From Burkholderia stabilis (GTDB lineage Bacteria; Pseudomonadota; Gammaproteobacteria; Burkholderiales; Burkholderiaceae): DNA of 64,000 nucleotides. Made by a program: the position numbers and the translations under genes. Within the stretch, counting starts at the first letter, position 1; each line of letters begins with the position of its first letter. The stretch spans positions 868,001-932,000 of the forward strand of contig NZ_CP016443.1 of NCBI RefSeq assembly GCF_001742165.1, in the 5' to 3' direction. Under the pieces are notes generated by a model. The model was not told where the DNA came from. It saw only the letters and a list, made by a program, of their open reading frames with translations, and ran no database searches. This document shows positions 17,739-26,581 of this stretch, piece by piece.

Positions 17739-18914
17739 ATGTCGTCAGGCTCCTCTTCGTCGCGCCGCACGTTGCGGCAATGGCTGCACAGCTTCGTTCC
17801 CCATCCGATGTCGCTTGGCTGGCGCGAGCGCCTGCGCTCGTGCACGGGCGCGCTCGTCGGCATCGCGACGGTCGGCGTCACGATGCGGCTGCTGCCCGGC
17901 GTGCCCGGCCTCGTGCCGCTGCTCGTCGCGCCGATGGGCGCGTCGGCCGTGCTGCTGTTCGCGGTGCCGGCCAGCCCGCTCGCGCAACCGTGGTCGATCA
18001 TCGGCGGCAATCTCGTCGCGGCGACGGTCGGCGTCGCGTGCGCGCAATGGATCGCCGATCCGATCACGGCCGCCGCGGTCGCGATCGCGTGCGCGATCGG
18101 CGGCATGTTCCTGCTGCGCTGCGTGCACCCGCCGTCGGGCGCCGTCGCGCTCACGGCCGTGGTCGGCGGCCCGGCGATCCATTCGCTCGGATTCGGTTTC
18201 GTGCTGGAGCCGATCGCGCTGCAATCGGCGATCCTGCTGTCGGCCGCGCTCGTCTATCACGCGCTGACCGGGCACCGCTACCCGCACGGTGGCGCACGCC
18301 CCGAAACGAAACCGCAGGCAGGCAGCGCCGCACCGGCGCGCGGCGGCTTCACGCGCGGCGACCTCGACGCGGTGCTCAAGCGCCGCAGCGAATGGCTCGA
18401 CGTCGATCCGGACGATCTCGAAGCGTTGCTGCGCGAAACCGAGATGCAGGCCTATACGCGCACGTTCGGCCAACTCACGTGCGCCGACCTGATGACGAAG
18501 AACGCGATCGAGGTCGCGCCGTCGACGTCGGTCACAGCCGCACTCACGCTGCTCGATCGCCATCGCGTGAAGGCGCTGCCCGTCGTCGACGGCGAAGGCC
18601 GCCTGGCCGGCATCGTCACGCGCGCCGACCTCACGCGCCAGTTGCGCCGCCCGACCGCGCTGTGGCAACGCCTGTCCGCGCGACTGCCGCAATCGCTCGG
18701 TGGCCAGCCCGCAAGCGTCGCCACCGTGATGACCCGCGACGTCGCGTTCGTGCCGCACACGATGCCGCTCACGGCGCTCGTGCCGCTGTTCACGCATTCG
18801 GGCCATCACCACATTCCGGTCGTCGATGCATCGCGCCGGCTCGTCGGGATCATTACGCAGACGGATCTCGTGACGGGCCTCTACCAGCAGACGCGGATGC
18901 TCGAGGCCGCGTAA
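17739..18914 (+). CDS. HPP-family membrane protein with two CBS domains, 391 aa
   Basis: The N-terminal half (about residues 30-185) is the HPP integral-membrane domain, with MRLLPGVPGLVPLLVAPMGA, then SAVLLFAVPASPLAQPWS and CVHPPSGAVALTAVVGG carrying the namesake HPP motif. HPP proteins have been linked to nitrite and other anion transport. The C-terminal half has two CBS domains (CADLMTKNAIEVAPSTSVTA and VATVMTRDVAFVPHTMPLTA) that usually sense adenine nucleotides. It stands before the marR-clcA operon and seems to share its operator. Confidence 0.92.
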   Translation: MSSGSSSSRRTLRQWLHSFVPHPMSLGWRERLRSCTGALVGIATVGVTMRLLPGVPGLVPLLVAPMGASAVLLFAVPASPLAQPWSIIGGNLVAATVGVACAQWIADPITAAAVAIACAIGGMFLLRCVHPPSGAVALTAVVGGPAIHSLGFGFVLEPIALQSAILLSAALVYHALTGHRYPHGGARPETKPQAGSAAPARGGFTRGDLDAVLKRRSEWLDVDPDDLEALLRETEMQAYTRTFGQLTCADLMTKNAIEVAPSTSVTAALTLLDRHRVKALPVVDGEGRLAGIVTRADLTRQLRRPTALWQRLSARLPQSLGGQPASVATVMTRDVAFVPHTMPLTALVPLFTHSGHHHIPVVDASRRLVGIITQTDLVTGLYQQTRMLEAA

Positions 18915-18972
18915 CGCCGGCACGATGACCGACGTCGCGCGGAATACGTTTATTCCGCCTCGATTCGCACAT

Positions 18973-18994
18973 TTATATCATGCCGTGATATATT
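18973..18994 (+). promoter_or_regulatory. MarR-type operator of the marR-clcA operon
   Basis: Perfect inverted repeat TATATCA-TGCCG-TGATATA (18974-18992), with a -10-like TATATT at 18989-18994. It is 36 bp upstream of the marR ATG and matches the element at 17664-17685, giving two related sites flanking the HPP gene. Confidence 0.65.
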
Positions 18995-19029
18995 TATCGC
19001 TACCGAAACCGACTGACTGCCCGACCTCG

Positions 19030-19443
19030 ATGAACGATACCCGACGCGCGCTGAACAAAAGCGATTTCCAGCAACTGTCCGAGTTCCGCTACCAGATGCG
19101 CCGCTTCGAGCGCTTCTCCGAACGCGCCGCGCAAAGCGAAGGCGTGACGCCGCTGCAATACCTGCTGCTGCTGCACATCAAGGGTTATCCGCATCGCGAA
19201 TGGGCGACCATCGGCGAGCTCGCGGAACGCCTGCAGGCGCAGCATCACGGCGTCGTCGCGCTGGTCACACGCTGCGAGGCGCTCGGGCTCGTGAAGCGCA
19301 AGACGAGCGAAGCGGACCGCCGGCAGGTCGAAGTCCACCTCGAGCAAGCCGGCGAGACGCTGCTTGCCCGCCTCGCGGCCATGCATCGCGCCGAGCTGAA
19401 GTCGCTCAAGGACGCGTTCCAGGTTCCCCAGATCGATTACTGA
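19030..19443 (+). CDS. MarR-family regulator, 137 aa
   Basis: Winged-helix regulator starting MNDTRRALNKSDFQQLSEFR. An upstream in-frame start at 18925 would read through the operator and is rejected. The DNA-binding part is LQYLLLLHIKGYPHREWATI, then GELAERLQAQHHGVVALVTR, and the wing LVKRKTSEADRRQVEVHLEQ. It is followed 20 bp later by clcA, so the two form an operon. It probably represses itself and the HPP gene through the paired TATATCA/TGATATA sites. Confidence 0.92.
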   Translation: MNDTRRALNKSDFQQLSEFRYQMRRFERFSERAAQSEGVTPLQYLLLLHIKGYPHREWATIGELAERLQAQHHGVVALVTRCEALGLVKRKTSEADRRQVEVHLEQAGETLLARLAAMHRAELKSLKDAFQVPQIDY

Positions 19444-19463
19444 CCCTTGCTTTTTCCACTCCG

Positions 19464-21251
19464 ATGAACGCACCGCACAAACGCGATTTCTCGACCAACG
19501 AACGCCTGCCCAGGATCGCGTTGCTTGCCGCCGGGATCGGCCTGCTCAGCACGCTTGCCGCATTCGTGCTGTTGAGCCTGATCCACCTCTTCACGAACCT
19601 GTTCTTCTTCCAGCAGTTCTCGTTCGTCGAGCGCTCTCCCGCGAACAACACGCTCGGTGCGTGGGTGATCGTCGTGCCGGTGATCGGCGGCCTGATCGTC
19701 GGGATGATGGCGCGCTTCGGTTCGGAGAAGATTCGCGGCCACGGCATTCCCGAAGCGATCGAAGCGATCCTGTTCGGCAAGAGCCGCATGTCGCCGAAGG
19801 TCGCGGTGCTCAAGCCGCTGTCGTCCGGCGTCGTGATCGGCAGCGGCGGCCCGTTCGGCGCCGAAGGCCCGATCATCATGACCGGCGGCGCGCTCGGCTC
19901 GCTGATCGCGCAATGCGTGCACGTGACCGCCGCCGAGCGCAAGACGCTGCTCGTCGCCGGCGCGGCCGCCGGCATGACCGCCGTGTTCGGCACGCCGGTC
20001 GCCGCCGTGCTGCTCGCGGTCGAGCTGCTGCTGTTCGAATGGCGTCCGCGCAGTTTCCTGCCGGTCGCGCTCGCGTGCGCGGTGGCCGGTTTCGCGCGTG
20101 CGCTGTTCTTCGGCGTCGATCCGCTGTTTCCGCTGACGACGGCCGCGCCCACGCCCGTCGCACTGCTGTCGTGCATCGTCGCCGGGCTGCTGTCGGGCAT
20201 GCTCGCATGCGGCTTGTCGGCTGCGCTGTACCGCGTCGAGGACACCTTCGCGAAGTTGCCGGTGCACTGGATGTGGTGGCCCGCGCTCGGCGCGATCGTG
20301 ATCGGCATCGGCGGCTGGCTCGAACCGCGCGCGCTCGGCGTCGGCTACGACGTGATCGGCGACCTGCTGCATCAGCACATCGCACTGAAGATCGCGCTCG
20401 CGCTGCTGATCGTGAAGGCCGTGATGTGGGTGATCGCGCTCGGCTCGGGCACGTCGGGCGGCGTGCTCGCCCCGCTGCTGATGCTCGGCGCCGGCCTCGG
20501 CACCGTGCTGTCGCCGATGCTGCCCGGCGGCGATCCGGCGCTGTGGCCGCTCGTGTGCATGGCCGCGACGCTCGGCGCCACCCTCGGCGCGCCGCTGACC
20601 GCGATCGTGTTCGCGTTCGGCCTCACGCACGACGCCAACGCACTGTTGCCGCTGCTCGCGGCAACACTCGTCGCGCACGGCTTCGCGACCATCGTGATGA
20701 AGCGCTCGATCATGACGGAGAAGATCGCGCGCCGCGGCTATCACATCTATCGCGAATACGGCGTCGATCCGCTCGAGCGGCACGACGTCGCCGAAGTGAT
20801 GACGTCCGCCGACCGGCTCGTCGCGATCGACGGCGCAGCGACGCTCGATGCCGTCGAGTCGCAGTACTTCGGCGCGCAGCAGACGCACCGTGCATACCCG
20901 GTCGTGCAGAACGGCCGCCTGCTCGGCCTCGTCGATCGCGCGACGCTCGACGCGCAGCGCGCGCAGGCCGCAGCGGACACGCCAGTCTCGGGCGCATTCG
21001 CCGGCCGCGCACCCGCCGTCGCGCTTGCGCACGAAACATGCCGCGTCGTCGCATCCCGGCTCGCGATGCTCGGCCTCGAACGCCTGCCCGTGGTCGACGA
21101 CGAGCAATCGCTGCGCATCACCGGCATCGTGTCGCGCAGCGACCTCATCAAACCCGCGCTCCAGCACTTCGACGACGAACAGAAGCGCGAGCGCTTTCGC
21201 CCGGTCGTACCGGTCAACCTGCGCGATGCCGGCACGCGCAAGGCCGGCTGA
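19464..21251 (+). CDS. clcA: ClC-family chloride channel/antiporter with C-terminal CBS domains, 595 aa
   Basis: Moves chloride, or exchanges it for protons, across the inner membrane. Selectivity segments are GHGIPEAIEAIL, GSGGPFGAEGPIIMTGG (with the gating Glu in AEGP) and GSGTSGGVLAPLLMLGAGLG. About 12 hydrophobic segments end near residue 415. Two CBS units follow (DVAEVMTSADRLVAIDGAAT and GRAPAVALAHETCRVVASRL), which short E. coli ClcA lacks. The start MNAPHKRDFSTNERLP follows marR by 20 bp. The coupled MarR control is unusual for this family. Confidence 0.94.
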   Translation: MNAPHKRDFSTNERLPRIALLAAGIGLLSTLAAFVLLSLIHLFTNLFFFQQFSFVERSPANNTLGAWVIVVPVIGGLIVGMMARFGSEKIRGHGIPEAIEAILFGKSRMSPKVAVLKPLSSGVVIGSGGPFGAEGPIIMTGGALGSLIAQCVHVTAAERKTLLVAGAAAGMTAVFGTPVAAVLLAVELLLFEWRPRSFLPVALACAVAGFARALFFGVDPLFPLTTAAPTPVALLSCIVAGLLSGMLACGLSAALYRVEDTFAKLPVHWMWWPALGAIVIGIGGWLEPRALGVGYDVIGDLLHQHIALKIALALLIVKAVMWVIALGSGTSGGVLAPLLMLGAGLGTVLSPMLPGGDPALWPLVCMAATLGATLGAPLTAIVFAFGLTHDANALLPLLAATLVAHGFATIVMKRSIMTEKIARRGYHIYREYGVDPLERHDVAEVMTSADRLVAIDGAATLDAVESQYFGAQQTHRAYPVVQNGRLLGLVDRATLDAQRAQAAADTPVSGAFAGRAPAVALAHETCRVVASRLAMLGLERLPVVDDEQSLRITGIVSRSDLIKPALQHFDDEQKRERFRPVVPVNLRDAGTRKAG

Positions 21252-21761
21252 CGCATCCCGCATGCGCGGCCCCCCGGCCGCGCCACGTTTCCTCGCCCTG
21301 CCCTTGCTCCACGAAGCGCCGCGCCCCTCGCGCGCCGCTTCGCATTTCGCCGCGCCCTGCGTTTAAAGTTGGTTAACAATCCAACCGGCGAAAGTTTGTC
21401 ATGATGGTACTCATGCGACGGGGCCATCGAATCAGCCATTCCACTTTCGCCATCAGATAAAGCGTCGCGGCGCGGCATGCAGACAGATGCCGCACGCCGC
21501 GACCGTCACCTCACCACACGACCGGGCAGCGCGCCGACCGCGCACCGCATGAAGTCGTTGCTGCATCACCCGTCCGCGGACGGGCCGCACACACTGCATG
21601 CCGTGCCGCAGCAAATCTGCACAGCACCGAAGCCGCCATTTGGCAAGCGCGTTAACAACTTGTTTCGGAATAGCCGGAACCGTGCTTGTCCGATGCAATC
21701 TCACTAGCACGCAGTACTGCTGCGCATCCCACCCAATCAATCACGACTCGAGGGAGATAAC
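21252..21761. other. Intergenic region, no gene recognised
   Basis: About 510 bp between clcA and the small secreted protein gene. Short open frames here lack ribosome sites and family-like sequence. It contains an inverted repeat GTTGG-N8-CCAAC (21368-21385) around a GTTAAC element, and a second GTTAACAAC further on (around 21650). The promoter of the next gene probably lies in the AT-richer 21640-21740 stretch. A GAGGGAGATAAC ribosome site precedes its start. Confidence 0.6.
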
Positions 21762-22097
21762 GTGAACGCAAAATACTTACCGCTCATCGCATTGACCGTG
21801 GCATTTTCTGCTCATGCAGCCGATTCTGCCCTGCAGAACGTGGGACAAAGCCAGAAACCCGCCGACCAGGTAGCGCAGTGCATCGCCAAGACCTGGGCCG
21901 ACAAGTCGCAGCAACAGGTGACGTCGCAGTACGAACTGGCGAACGGCCTTGCAATGGCCGTGTATGCGCCGGGCCAGCAACCGCCGAATGGCGCCGCAGC
22001 CGTGGTGCGCCCGGCGAACGCCGCGAACGCGAAGACCTGGGTCGGTTTCCGTGGCGGTGATGCGTCGTCGGCCGGCGACATCAACGCCTGCCTGTAA
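21762..22097 (+). CDS. Small secreted hypothetical protein, 111 aa
   Basis: Clear Sec signal peptide MNAKYLPLIALTVAFSAHA cleaved before ADSALQ. The mature part has two cysteines (AQCIAK and the penultimate residue of the protein, NACL), possibly a disulfide, and no transmembrane segment. The ribosome site GAGGGAGATAAC is strong and a good intrinsic terminator follows 46 bp after the stop, so this is a self-contained expressed gene. I do not recognise a functional family; a periplasmic role is all that can be said. Confidence 0.85.
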   Translation: MNAKYLPLIALTVAFSAHAADSALQNVGQSQKPADQVAQCIAKTWADKSQQQVTSQYELANGLAMAVYAPGQQPPNGAAAVVRPANAANAKTWVGFRGGDASSAGDINACL

Positions 22098-22142
22098 CGA
22101 GAACAGGCGCTCCGGATGGCCTTGCGCCATCCGCTTGCGACA

Positions 22143-22166
22143 AGCCCCGCCTCGGCGGGGCTTTTT
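22143..22166 (+). terminator. Intrinsic terminator after the small secreted protein gene
   Basis: Stem AGCCCCGCC / GGCGGGGCT with a 2-base TC turn (likely 8 pairs and a 4-base loop), followed by TTTTCTTTTT. Confidence 0.9.
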
Positions 22167-22185
22167 CTTTTTCTGCCGCCTGCGC

Positions 22186-22506
22186 TTACAGGTAGCTGCA
22201 GACGTAATCGAGCGTCTCGAGCACTTCGATGTCGAAGCGGCTCTTGCCCGGCACCGAGAACGATTCGCCGGCGCCGTAGGTTTGCCATTCGCTGCTGCCG
22301 TCGAGCTTCACGCGACACTTGCCGGCCTGCACTTCCATCAATTCGGGCGCGTCCGTGCCGAAGTTGAGCGCGCACGGCAGGATCACGCCGAGGGTCTTGC
22401 GCGTGCCGTCCGGGAAGAGCACGGTATGCGACACGCACTTGCCGTCGAAATAGACGTTCGCGCGCTTGACGACCGATACGTTGTCGAATTGGGTTGCACT
22501 GGTCAT
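22186..22506 (-). CDS. ppnP: Pyrimidine/purine nucleoside phosphorylase PpnP (cupin, DUF1255), 106 aa
   Basis: Small single-domain cupin that phosphorolyses several nucleosides to base and ribose 1-phosphate. The sequence has [28 protein letters not shown], given here in part as [10 protein letters not shown] and [10 protein letters not shown], and the C-terminal [20 protein letters not shown], all characteristic of PpnP/YaiE. The normal family length is 94-106 aa. An AGAGG ribosome site precedes the chosen ATG. It is monocistronic, convergent with the small secreted protein gene. Confidence 0.93.
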
Positions 22507-22708
22507 GTGATGCCTCTGATTGCTGGATGCCGGATGGCGATGTTGTTGGAGGCCGGCCGGAGCGGCAGGCCGGCCGCTATGATACCGGCTCGCGCGGCGC
22601 ATGCAGGAACCGCGCTCCGCTGCCGCGGCGTCGAACCCGTGAAACGGCAACGGCGCTACGCGCGAGATCGTCAGGATCGCTATGCGATGACGATCGCTGC
22701 ACGCCGGC

Positions 22709-23611
22709 TTACCGCAGCCCCTTGCGTCGCGCGGAATCGCGCAGGCAGTCGAGCAGCATCGCCGCGGCCGGCGTCAGCGGGCTGTCGCGACGCGTGATGA
22801 CCTGCACCGACACGGCCGGCAACCGCTCGCGGATCGGCAGTATCACGAACTGGTCCTGCGCCCACTCGCCCTGCAGCAACTGCTCGGGCATCGATGCGAT
22901 CAGGTCGCAGCCCATCATCAGGCTGCGCGCCAGGCCGAAGCTCGGGCATTCGACGACGCGTGCCGGCACCGGCAAGCCGTACGCGACGAAGGCATTGAAC
23001 AGCACCTGCGTCGAGCTTTCGGGCGACGGATTCATCAGCCAGTCGGCCTCGACGAGATCGGCGAGCGACGTGGCCGATGCGAGCGGATGCCCCTTGCACG
23101 CGACGATCAGCGAACGGCTCGAATACAGTTCCGCGTGATCGAATTCGGCTGCCAGCAGCTCGGGCACGACGACGGCCACCGCGAAATCGAGCGAGCCGTC
23201 GTGCAGCCGCGGCAACGCGACACCCGGAAACCCTTCGACGAGACTGACGCGCGCCACCGGAAACCGCCGCCGGAACGCGCGAAACGCATCGGGCAGGATC
23301 GTCACCGCGGCGGCCGGCGTGATCGCCGCCGCGACGGAGCCCGTCATCGCCCCCTGCGCCTGCTCGATGTCGTCGCGTGCGCGCTGCATTTCGGCGACGA
23401 TCAGCCGCGCGCGCACCTGCAGTTGCTGGCCGAACGCGGTGAGCTGCACGCCGCGCGCGGTGCGCACGACGAGCGACACGCCGAGCGCGATCTCCAGCTC
23501 CTTGACCGCCTTCGTCAGCGCCGCCGGCGACACGTTCAGGCGGCGCGCGGCCGCGCGAATGCTCCCCTCTTCCGCGACGGTGACGAACGCTTTCAGCTGA
23601 TGGTATTTCAT
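22709..23611 (-). CDS. LysR-family regulator of the adjacent hydrolase/transporter genes, 300 aa
   Basis: Starts [20 protein letters not shown], with the recognition helix in [20 protein letters not shown]. The effector domain runs from [20 protein letters not shown]. It is divergent from the M20 amidohydrolase and MFS genes, separated by 182 bp containing a LysR-like box at 23738-23756. The presumed inducer is the amide or acyl-amino acid handled by that pair. Confidence 0.93.
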
Positions 23612-23737
23612 GGCGGTGAGGCGTGATCCGTGGAAACCCGATGCCCCGCGACGCGCGCCGGCTCAGGGTATTCCCGAGCGGCAACCGGTGGTGAGCACCA
23701 AAGCAATTTATCAGCTTCTGGTGCGCAAAAGAAATTT

Positions 23738-23756
23738 ATATGCTTTGACGTCATAT
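23738..23756. promoter_or_regulatory. LysR-type binding box
   Basis: ATATG-CTTTGACGT-CATAT, a 5-bp inverted repeat spaced 9, in the divergent promoter region of the LysR and amidohydrolase genes, 37 bp before the hydrolase ATG. Confidence 0.45.
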
Positions 23757-23793
23757 GCGCGTCAAACGCCCCACCCGCCCCACAGGAGACACC

Positions 23794-24978
23794 ATGCTGC
23801 AAGCCGTGAACCCCGTCATCCCCGGCATCGCCGCGATCGCCCCCGAACTGGTCGAGGTGCGCCGCCGCATCCACGCTCATCCCGAACTCGCGTTCGAGGA
23901 AACGCTCACGAGCGATCTCGTCGCCGAGCTGCTCGCCGGCTGGGGTTATGAAGTGCATCGCGGCATCGGCAAGACGGGCGTCGTCGGCGTGTTGCGCGAA
24001 GGGCAAGGCGCGCGCACGGTCGGGCTGCGCGCCGACATGGATGCGCTGCCGCTCGCGGAAGCCACGGGCCTGCCGTACGCGAGCCGTCATGCGAACAAGA
24101 TGCATGCATGCGGCCACGACGGCCACACGGCGATGCTGCTGTGCGCGGCGCGCCACCTCGCCGCTACGCGCCAGTTCTCCGGCACGCTGAACCTGATCTT
24201 CCAGCCGGCCGAGGAAAACTTCGGCGGCGCGAAGGCGATGATGGACGACGGCCTGTTCGACCGCTTCCCGTGCGACGCGATCTTCGCGATCCACAACATG
24301 CCGGGCCGCGCCGCCGGCGACATGGCATTCCGCACCGGCGCCGCGATGGCGTCGGCCGACCGCGTGACGATCACGCTGCGCGGCGTCGGCGGCCACGGCG
24401 CGATGCCGCATTTCGCGCGCGACCCGATGTCGGCCGCGGGCAGCATCATGGTCGCGCTGCAGACGATCGTCGCGCGTGAAGTCGACGCACAGCATGCGGC
24501 CGTGATCACGGTCGGTAGCGTGCAGGCCGGCGAGACGTTCAACATCATTCCCGAAACCGTCGTGATGAAGCTGTCGGTGCGCGCGCTGGACGCCGACGTG
24601 CGGGCACTGCTCGCACGCCGCATCGAAGCGCTCGTGAAGGGCCAGGCGGAAAGCTTCGGCATCGCGGCGGAAGTCGATTACGACTACGGCTACCCGGTGC
24701 TCGTCAACCATCCCGAACCGACCGCGTTCGCGGCCGACATCGCACGCCAGATGCTCGGCGCCGAGCGCGTCGAAACCGACACCGCGCCGCTGATGGGCAG
24801 CGAGGATTTCGCGTTCATGCTCGAAGCGCGCCCCGGCTGCTATGCGTTCATCGGCAACGGGATCGGCAGCAAGGGCGGCTGCATGGTGCACAACCCCGGC
24901 TACGACTTCAACGACGACATCCTCGCGATCGGCGCGAGCTACTGGGTTCGCGTCGCCGAAGCCTGGCTCGCGGCCTGA
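23794..24978 (+). CDS. M20-family amidohydrolase (hippurate hydrolase/aminoacylase-like), 394 aa
   Basis: Zinc-dependent hydrolase releasing an amino acid and an acyl group. Metal and catalytic motifs are HAHPELAFEE, GLRADMDALP, HACGHDGHTAMLL, QPAEENFGGAKAM and MGSEDFAFML. The dimerisation domain lies between about residues 190 and 305. The start at MLQAVNPVIPG follows the ribosome site ACAGGAGACACC. It probably forms an operon with the MHS-type transporter 43 bp downstream; the transporter would bring in the conjugate or its parent acid. Confidence 0.94.
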   Translation: MLQAVNPVIPGIAAIAPELVEVRRRIHAHPELAFEETLTSDLVAELLAGWGYEVHRGIGKTGVVGVLREGQGARTVGLRADMDALPLAEATGLPYASRHANKMHACGHDGHTAMLLCAARHLAATRQFSGTLNLIFQPAEENFGGAKAMMDDGLFDRFPCDAIFAIHNMPGRAAGDMAFRTGAAMASADRVTITLRGVGGHGAMPHFARDPMSAAGSIMVALQTIVAREVDAQHAAVITVGSVQAGETFNIIPETVVMKLSVRALDADVRALLARRIEALVKGQAESFGIAAEVDYDYGYPVLVNHPEPTAFAADIARQMLGAERVETDTAPLMGSEDFAFMLEARPGCYAFIGNGIGSKGGCMVHNPGYDFNDDILAIGASYWVRVAEAWLAA

Positions 24979-25021
24979 CGGCCCTTCACCACACCGCTTC
25001 GCGCTTACCCGGGGGAGCCCC

Positions 25022-26341
25022 ATGGAAACGTCTGCCCTTCCGTTCGCCGGCACGCCGGTCGATGCGCGCGCCGCCGCAAAGAAACGCCGGCTGATCGCGG
25101 CCGCCGCCGTCGGCAACGCGCTCGAGTTCTACGACTTCACGGTCTACAGCTTCTTCGCGATCCTGATCGGCAAGCTGTTCTTCCCCGTGCATTCGCCGTT
25201 CGGGCAGTTGATGCTCGCCGTCGCGAGCTTCGGCGTCGGCTTCGTCACGCGTCCGCTCGGCGGGCTCGTGATCGGCATGTATGCCGACCGCGCCGGCCGC
25301 AAGAAGGCGATGATCCTGACGCTGCTGCTGATGGCGCTCGGCACCGCGACGATCGCGGTCGCGCCGACCTTCGCGCAAGTCGGCATCGCCGCGCCGATGC
25401 TGCTCGTGCTCGCGCGCCTGCTGCAAGGGTTCGCGTCGGGCGGCGAAGTCGGCGCGTCGACGACGCTGCTGCTCGAACAGGCACCGCAGCATCGCCGCGG
25501 CTTCTACGCGTCGTTCCAGTTCTCGAGCCAGGGGCTCGCCGCCCTCGCGGGCGCGCTCACCGGCGTCGCGTTGACTTCAACGCTGAATGCCGCGCAGCTC
25601 GAAAGCTGGGGCTGGCGCGTGCCGTTCATCATCGGCACGCTGTTCGTGCCGATCGGCTACTGGCTGCGCCGCACCGTCGAGGAAGTGCCGGCCGCCGCGC
25701 CCGCTGCCGCGCATGACGAACCGGTCGCGTCGCTGCCGCTCGCCGACGTGCTGCGCCATCACGGCAAGGCCGTGTTCGCCGGCCTCGGCGTGACGATCGG
25801 CGGCACGTCGATCCATTACATCATCGTGTTCTACATGGCGATCTACGGCGTGCAGGTGCTGCACCTGCCGACCTGGCTGTCGATGACGGCCGGCTGCGTC
25901 GCCGGCGCGATCCTGATGCTCGTGACGCCGATCGGCGGCCACCTGTCCGACGTCTACGGGCGCAACCGGATCGTCTGGTGGACGCGCATCGTGCTGATGG
26001 CCTCGATCTACCCGGCGTTCATCGCGCTGAACCGCTGGCCGGGCGCGGCGTCGCTGCTGTCGATCATCGCCGCGCTGTCGATCGTGCACGCGATCAACAT
26101 CGGCGCGACCGGCGCGATGCTCGGCGAGCTGTTCCCGCGTGCGGTGCGCGCGACCGGCGGCGCGCTCGTGTACAGCGTCGGCGTCGCGATCTTCGGCGGC
26201 TTCGCGCAGTTCTTCGTCACGTGGCTGATCGCGGCGACCGGCAACCCGAACGCGCCCGCGTGGTACGCGATCGGCTGCGGCGTATTCACGCTGCTCGCCA
26301 TCCGCTGCATGGACGAGAAGGCCGGGAAGTCGCTCGACTGA
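25022..26341 (+). CDS. MFS metabolite:H+ symporter (MHS family), 439 aa
   Basis: Twelve-helix carrier of the family including ProP, KgtP and ShiA. The diagnostic first helix is AAAVGNALEFYDFTVYSFFA, followed by GVGFVTRPLGGLVIGMYADR, then AGRKKAMILTLLLMALGT and LQGFASGGEVGASTTLLLEQ. Ribosome site GGGGGAGCCCC before METSALPF. It is paired with the amidohydrolase and LysR gene, so it probably imports the hydrolase substrate or a related carboxylate. Confidence 0.94.
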   Translation: METSALPFAGTPVDARAAAKKRRLIAAAAVGNALEFYDFTVYSFFAILIGKLFFPVHSPFGQLMLAVASFGVGFVTRPLGGLVIGMYADRAGRKKAMILTLLLMALGTATIAVAPTFAQVGIAAPMLLVLARLLQGFASGGEVGASTTLLLEQAPQHRRGFYASFQFSSQGLAALAGALTGVALTSTLNAAQLESWGWRVPFIIGTLFVPIGYWLRRTVEEVPAAAPAAAHDEPVASLPLADVLRHHGKAVFAGLGVTIGGTSIHYIIVFYMAIYGVQVLHLPTWLSMTAGCVAGAILMLVTPIGGHLSDVYGRNRIVWWTRIVLMASIYPAFIALNRWPGAASLLSIIAALSIVHAINIGATGAMLGELFPRAVRATGGALVYSVGVAIFGGFAQFFVTWLIAATGNPNAPAWYAIGCGVFTLLAIRCMDEKAGKSLD

Positions 26342-26409
26342 GCGCCCGCCAACGACCGATGCGCGGCACGCGATTGACGCGATGCGCGCGCATCGGGCAT
26401 GATCGCTCG

Positions 26410-26496
26410 ATGCGCTACGCCACCACTACGCTCTCGATCACGACGCGCACGACCGCCTTCGGCGGGCTCGTGCGGCGAGTGCGCGCAAGGTCGTAG
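26410..26496 (+). CDS. Candidate Thr-rich leader peptide, 28 aa
   Basis: A short frame reading MRYATTTLSITTRTTAFGGL then VRRVRARS, with seven Thr in its first 15 residues. A promoter TTGACG-N18-CATGAT (26374-26403) would start transcription at the ATG itself, so the message would be leaderless. A hairpin (26515-26539) follows 18 bp after the stop and the cysteine hydrolase gene begins 42 bp later. This is the layout of a transcription-attenuation leader. Expression is unproven. Confidence 0.45.
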   Translation: MRYATTTLSITTRTTAFGGLVRRVRARS

Positions 26497-26514
26497 CGCC
26501 ACCGATTCCTCACA

Positions 26515-26539
26515 GGCCCCGCCGGTTCCGGACGGGGTC
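26515..26539 (+). terminator. Candidate attenuator hairpin before the cysteine hydrolase gene
   Basis: GGCCCCGCCGG-TT-CCGG-A-CGGGGTC forms an 11-pair stem with a single bulged A (one G-U pair) and a 2-base turn, followed by TTGTCGTTTCT rather than a clean U-run. It lies between the Thr-rich short frame and the hydrolase ribosome site. Confidence 0.45.
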
Positions 26540-26581
26540 TTGTCGTTTCTCCGTCCGTGCCGGTCATTCAGGAGAAACGCA

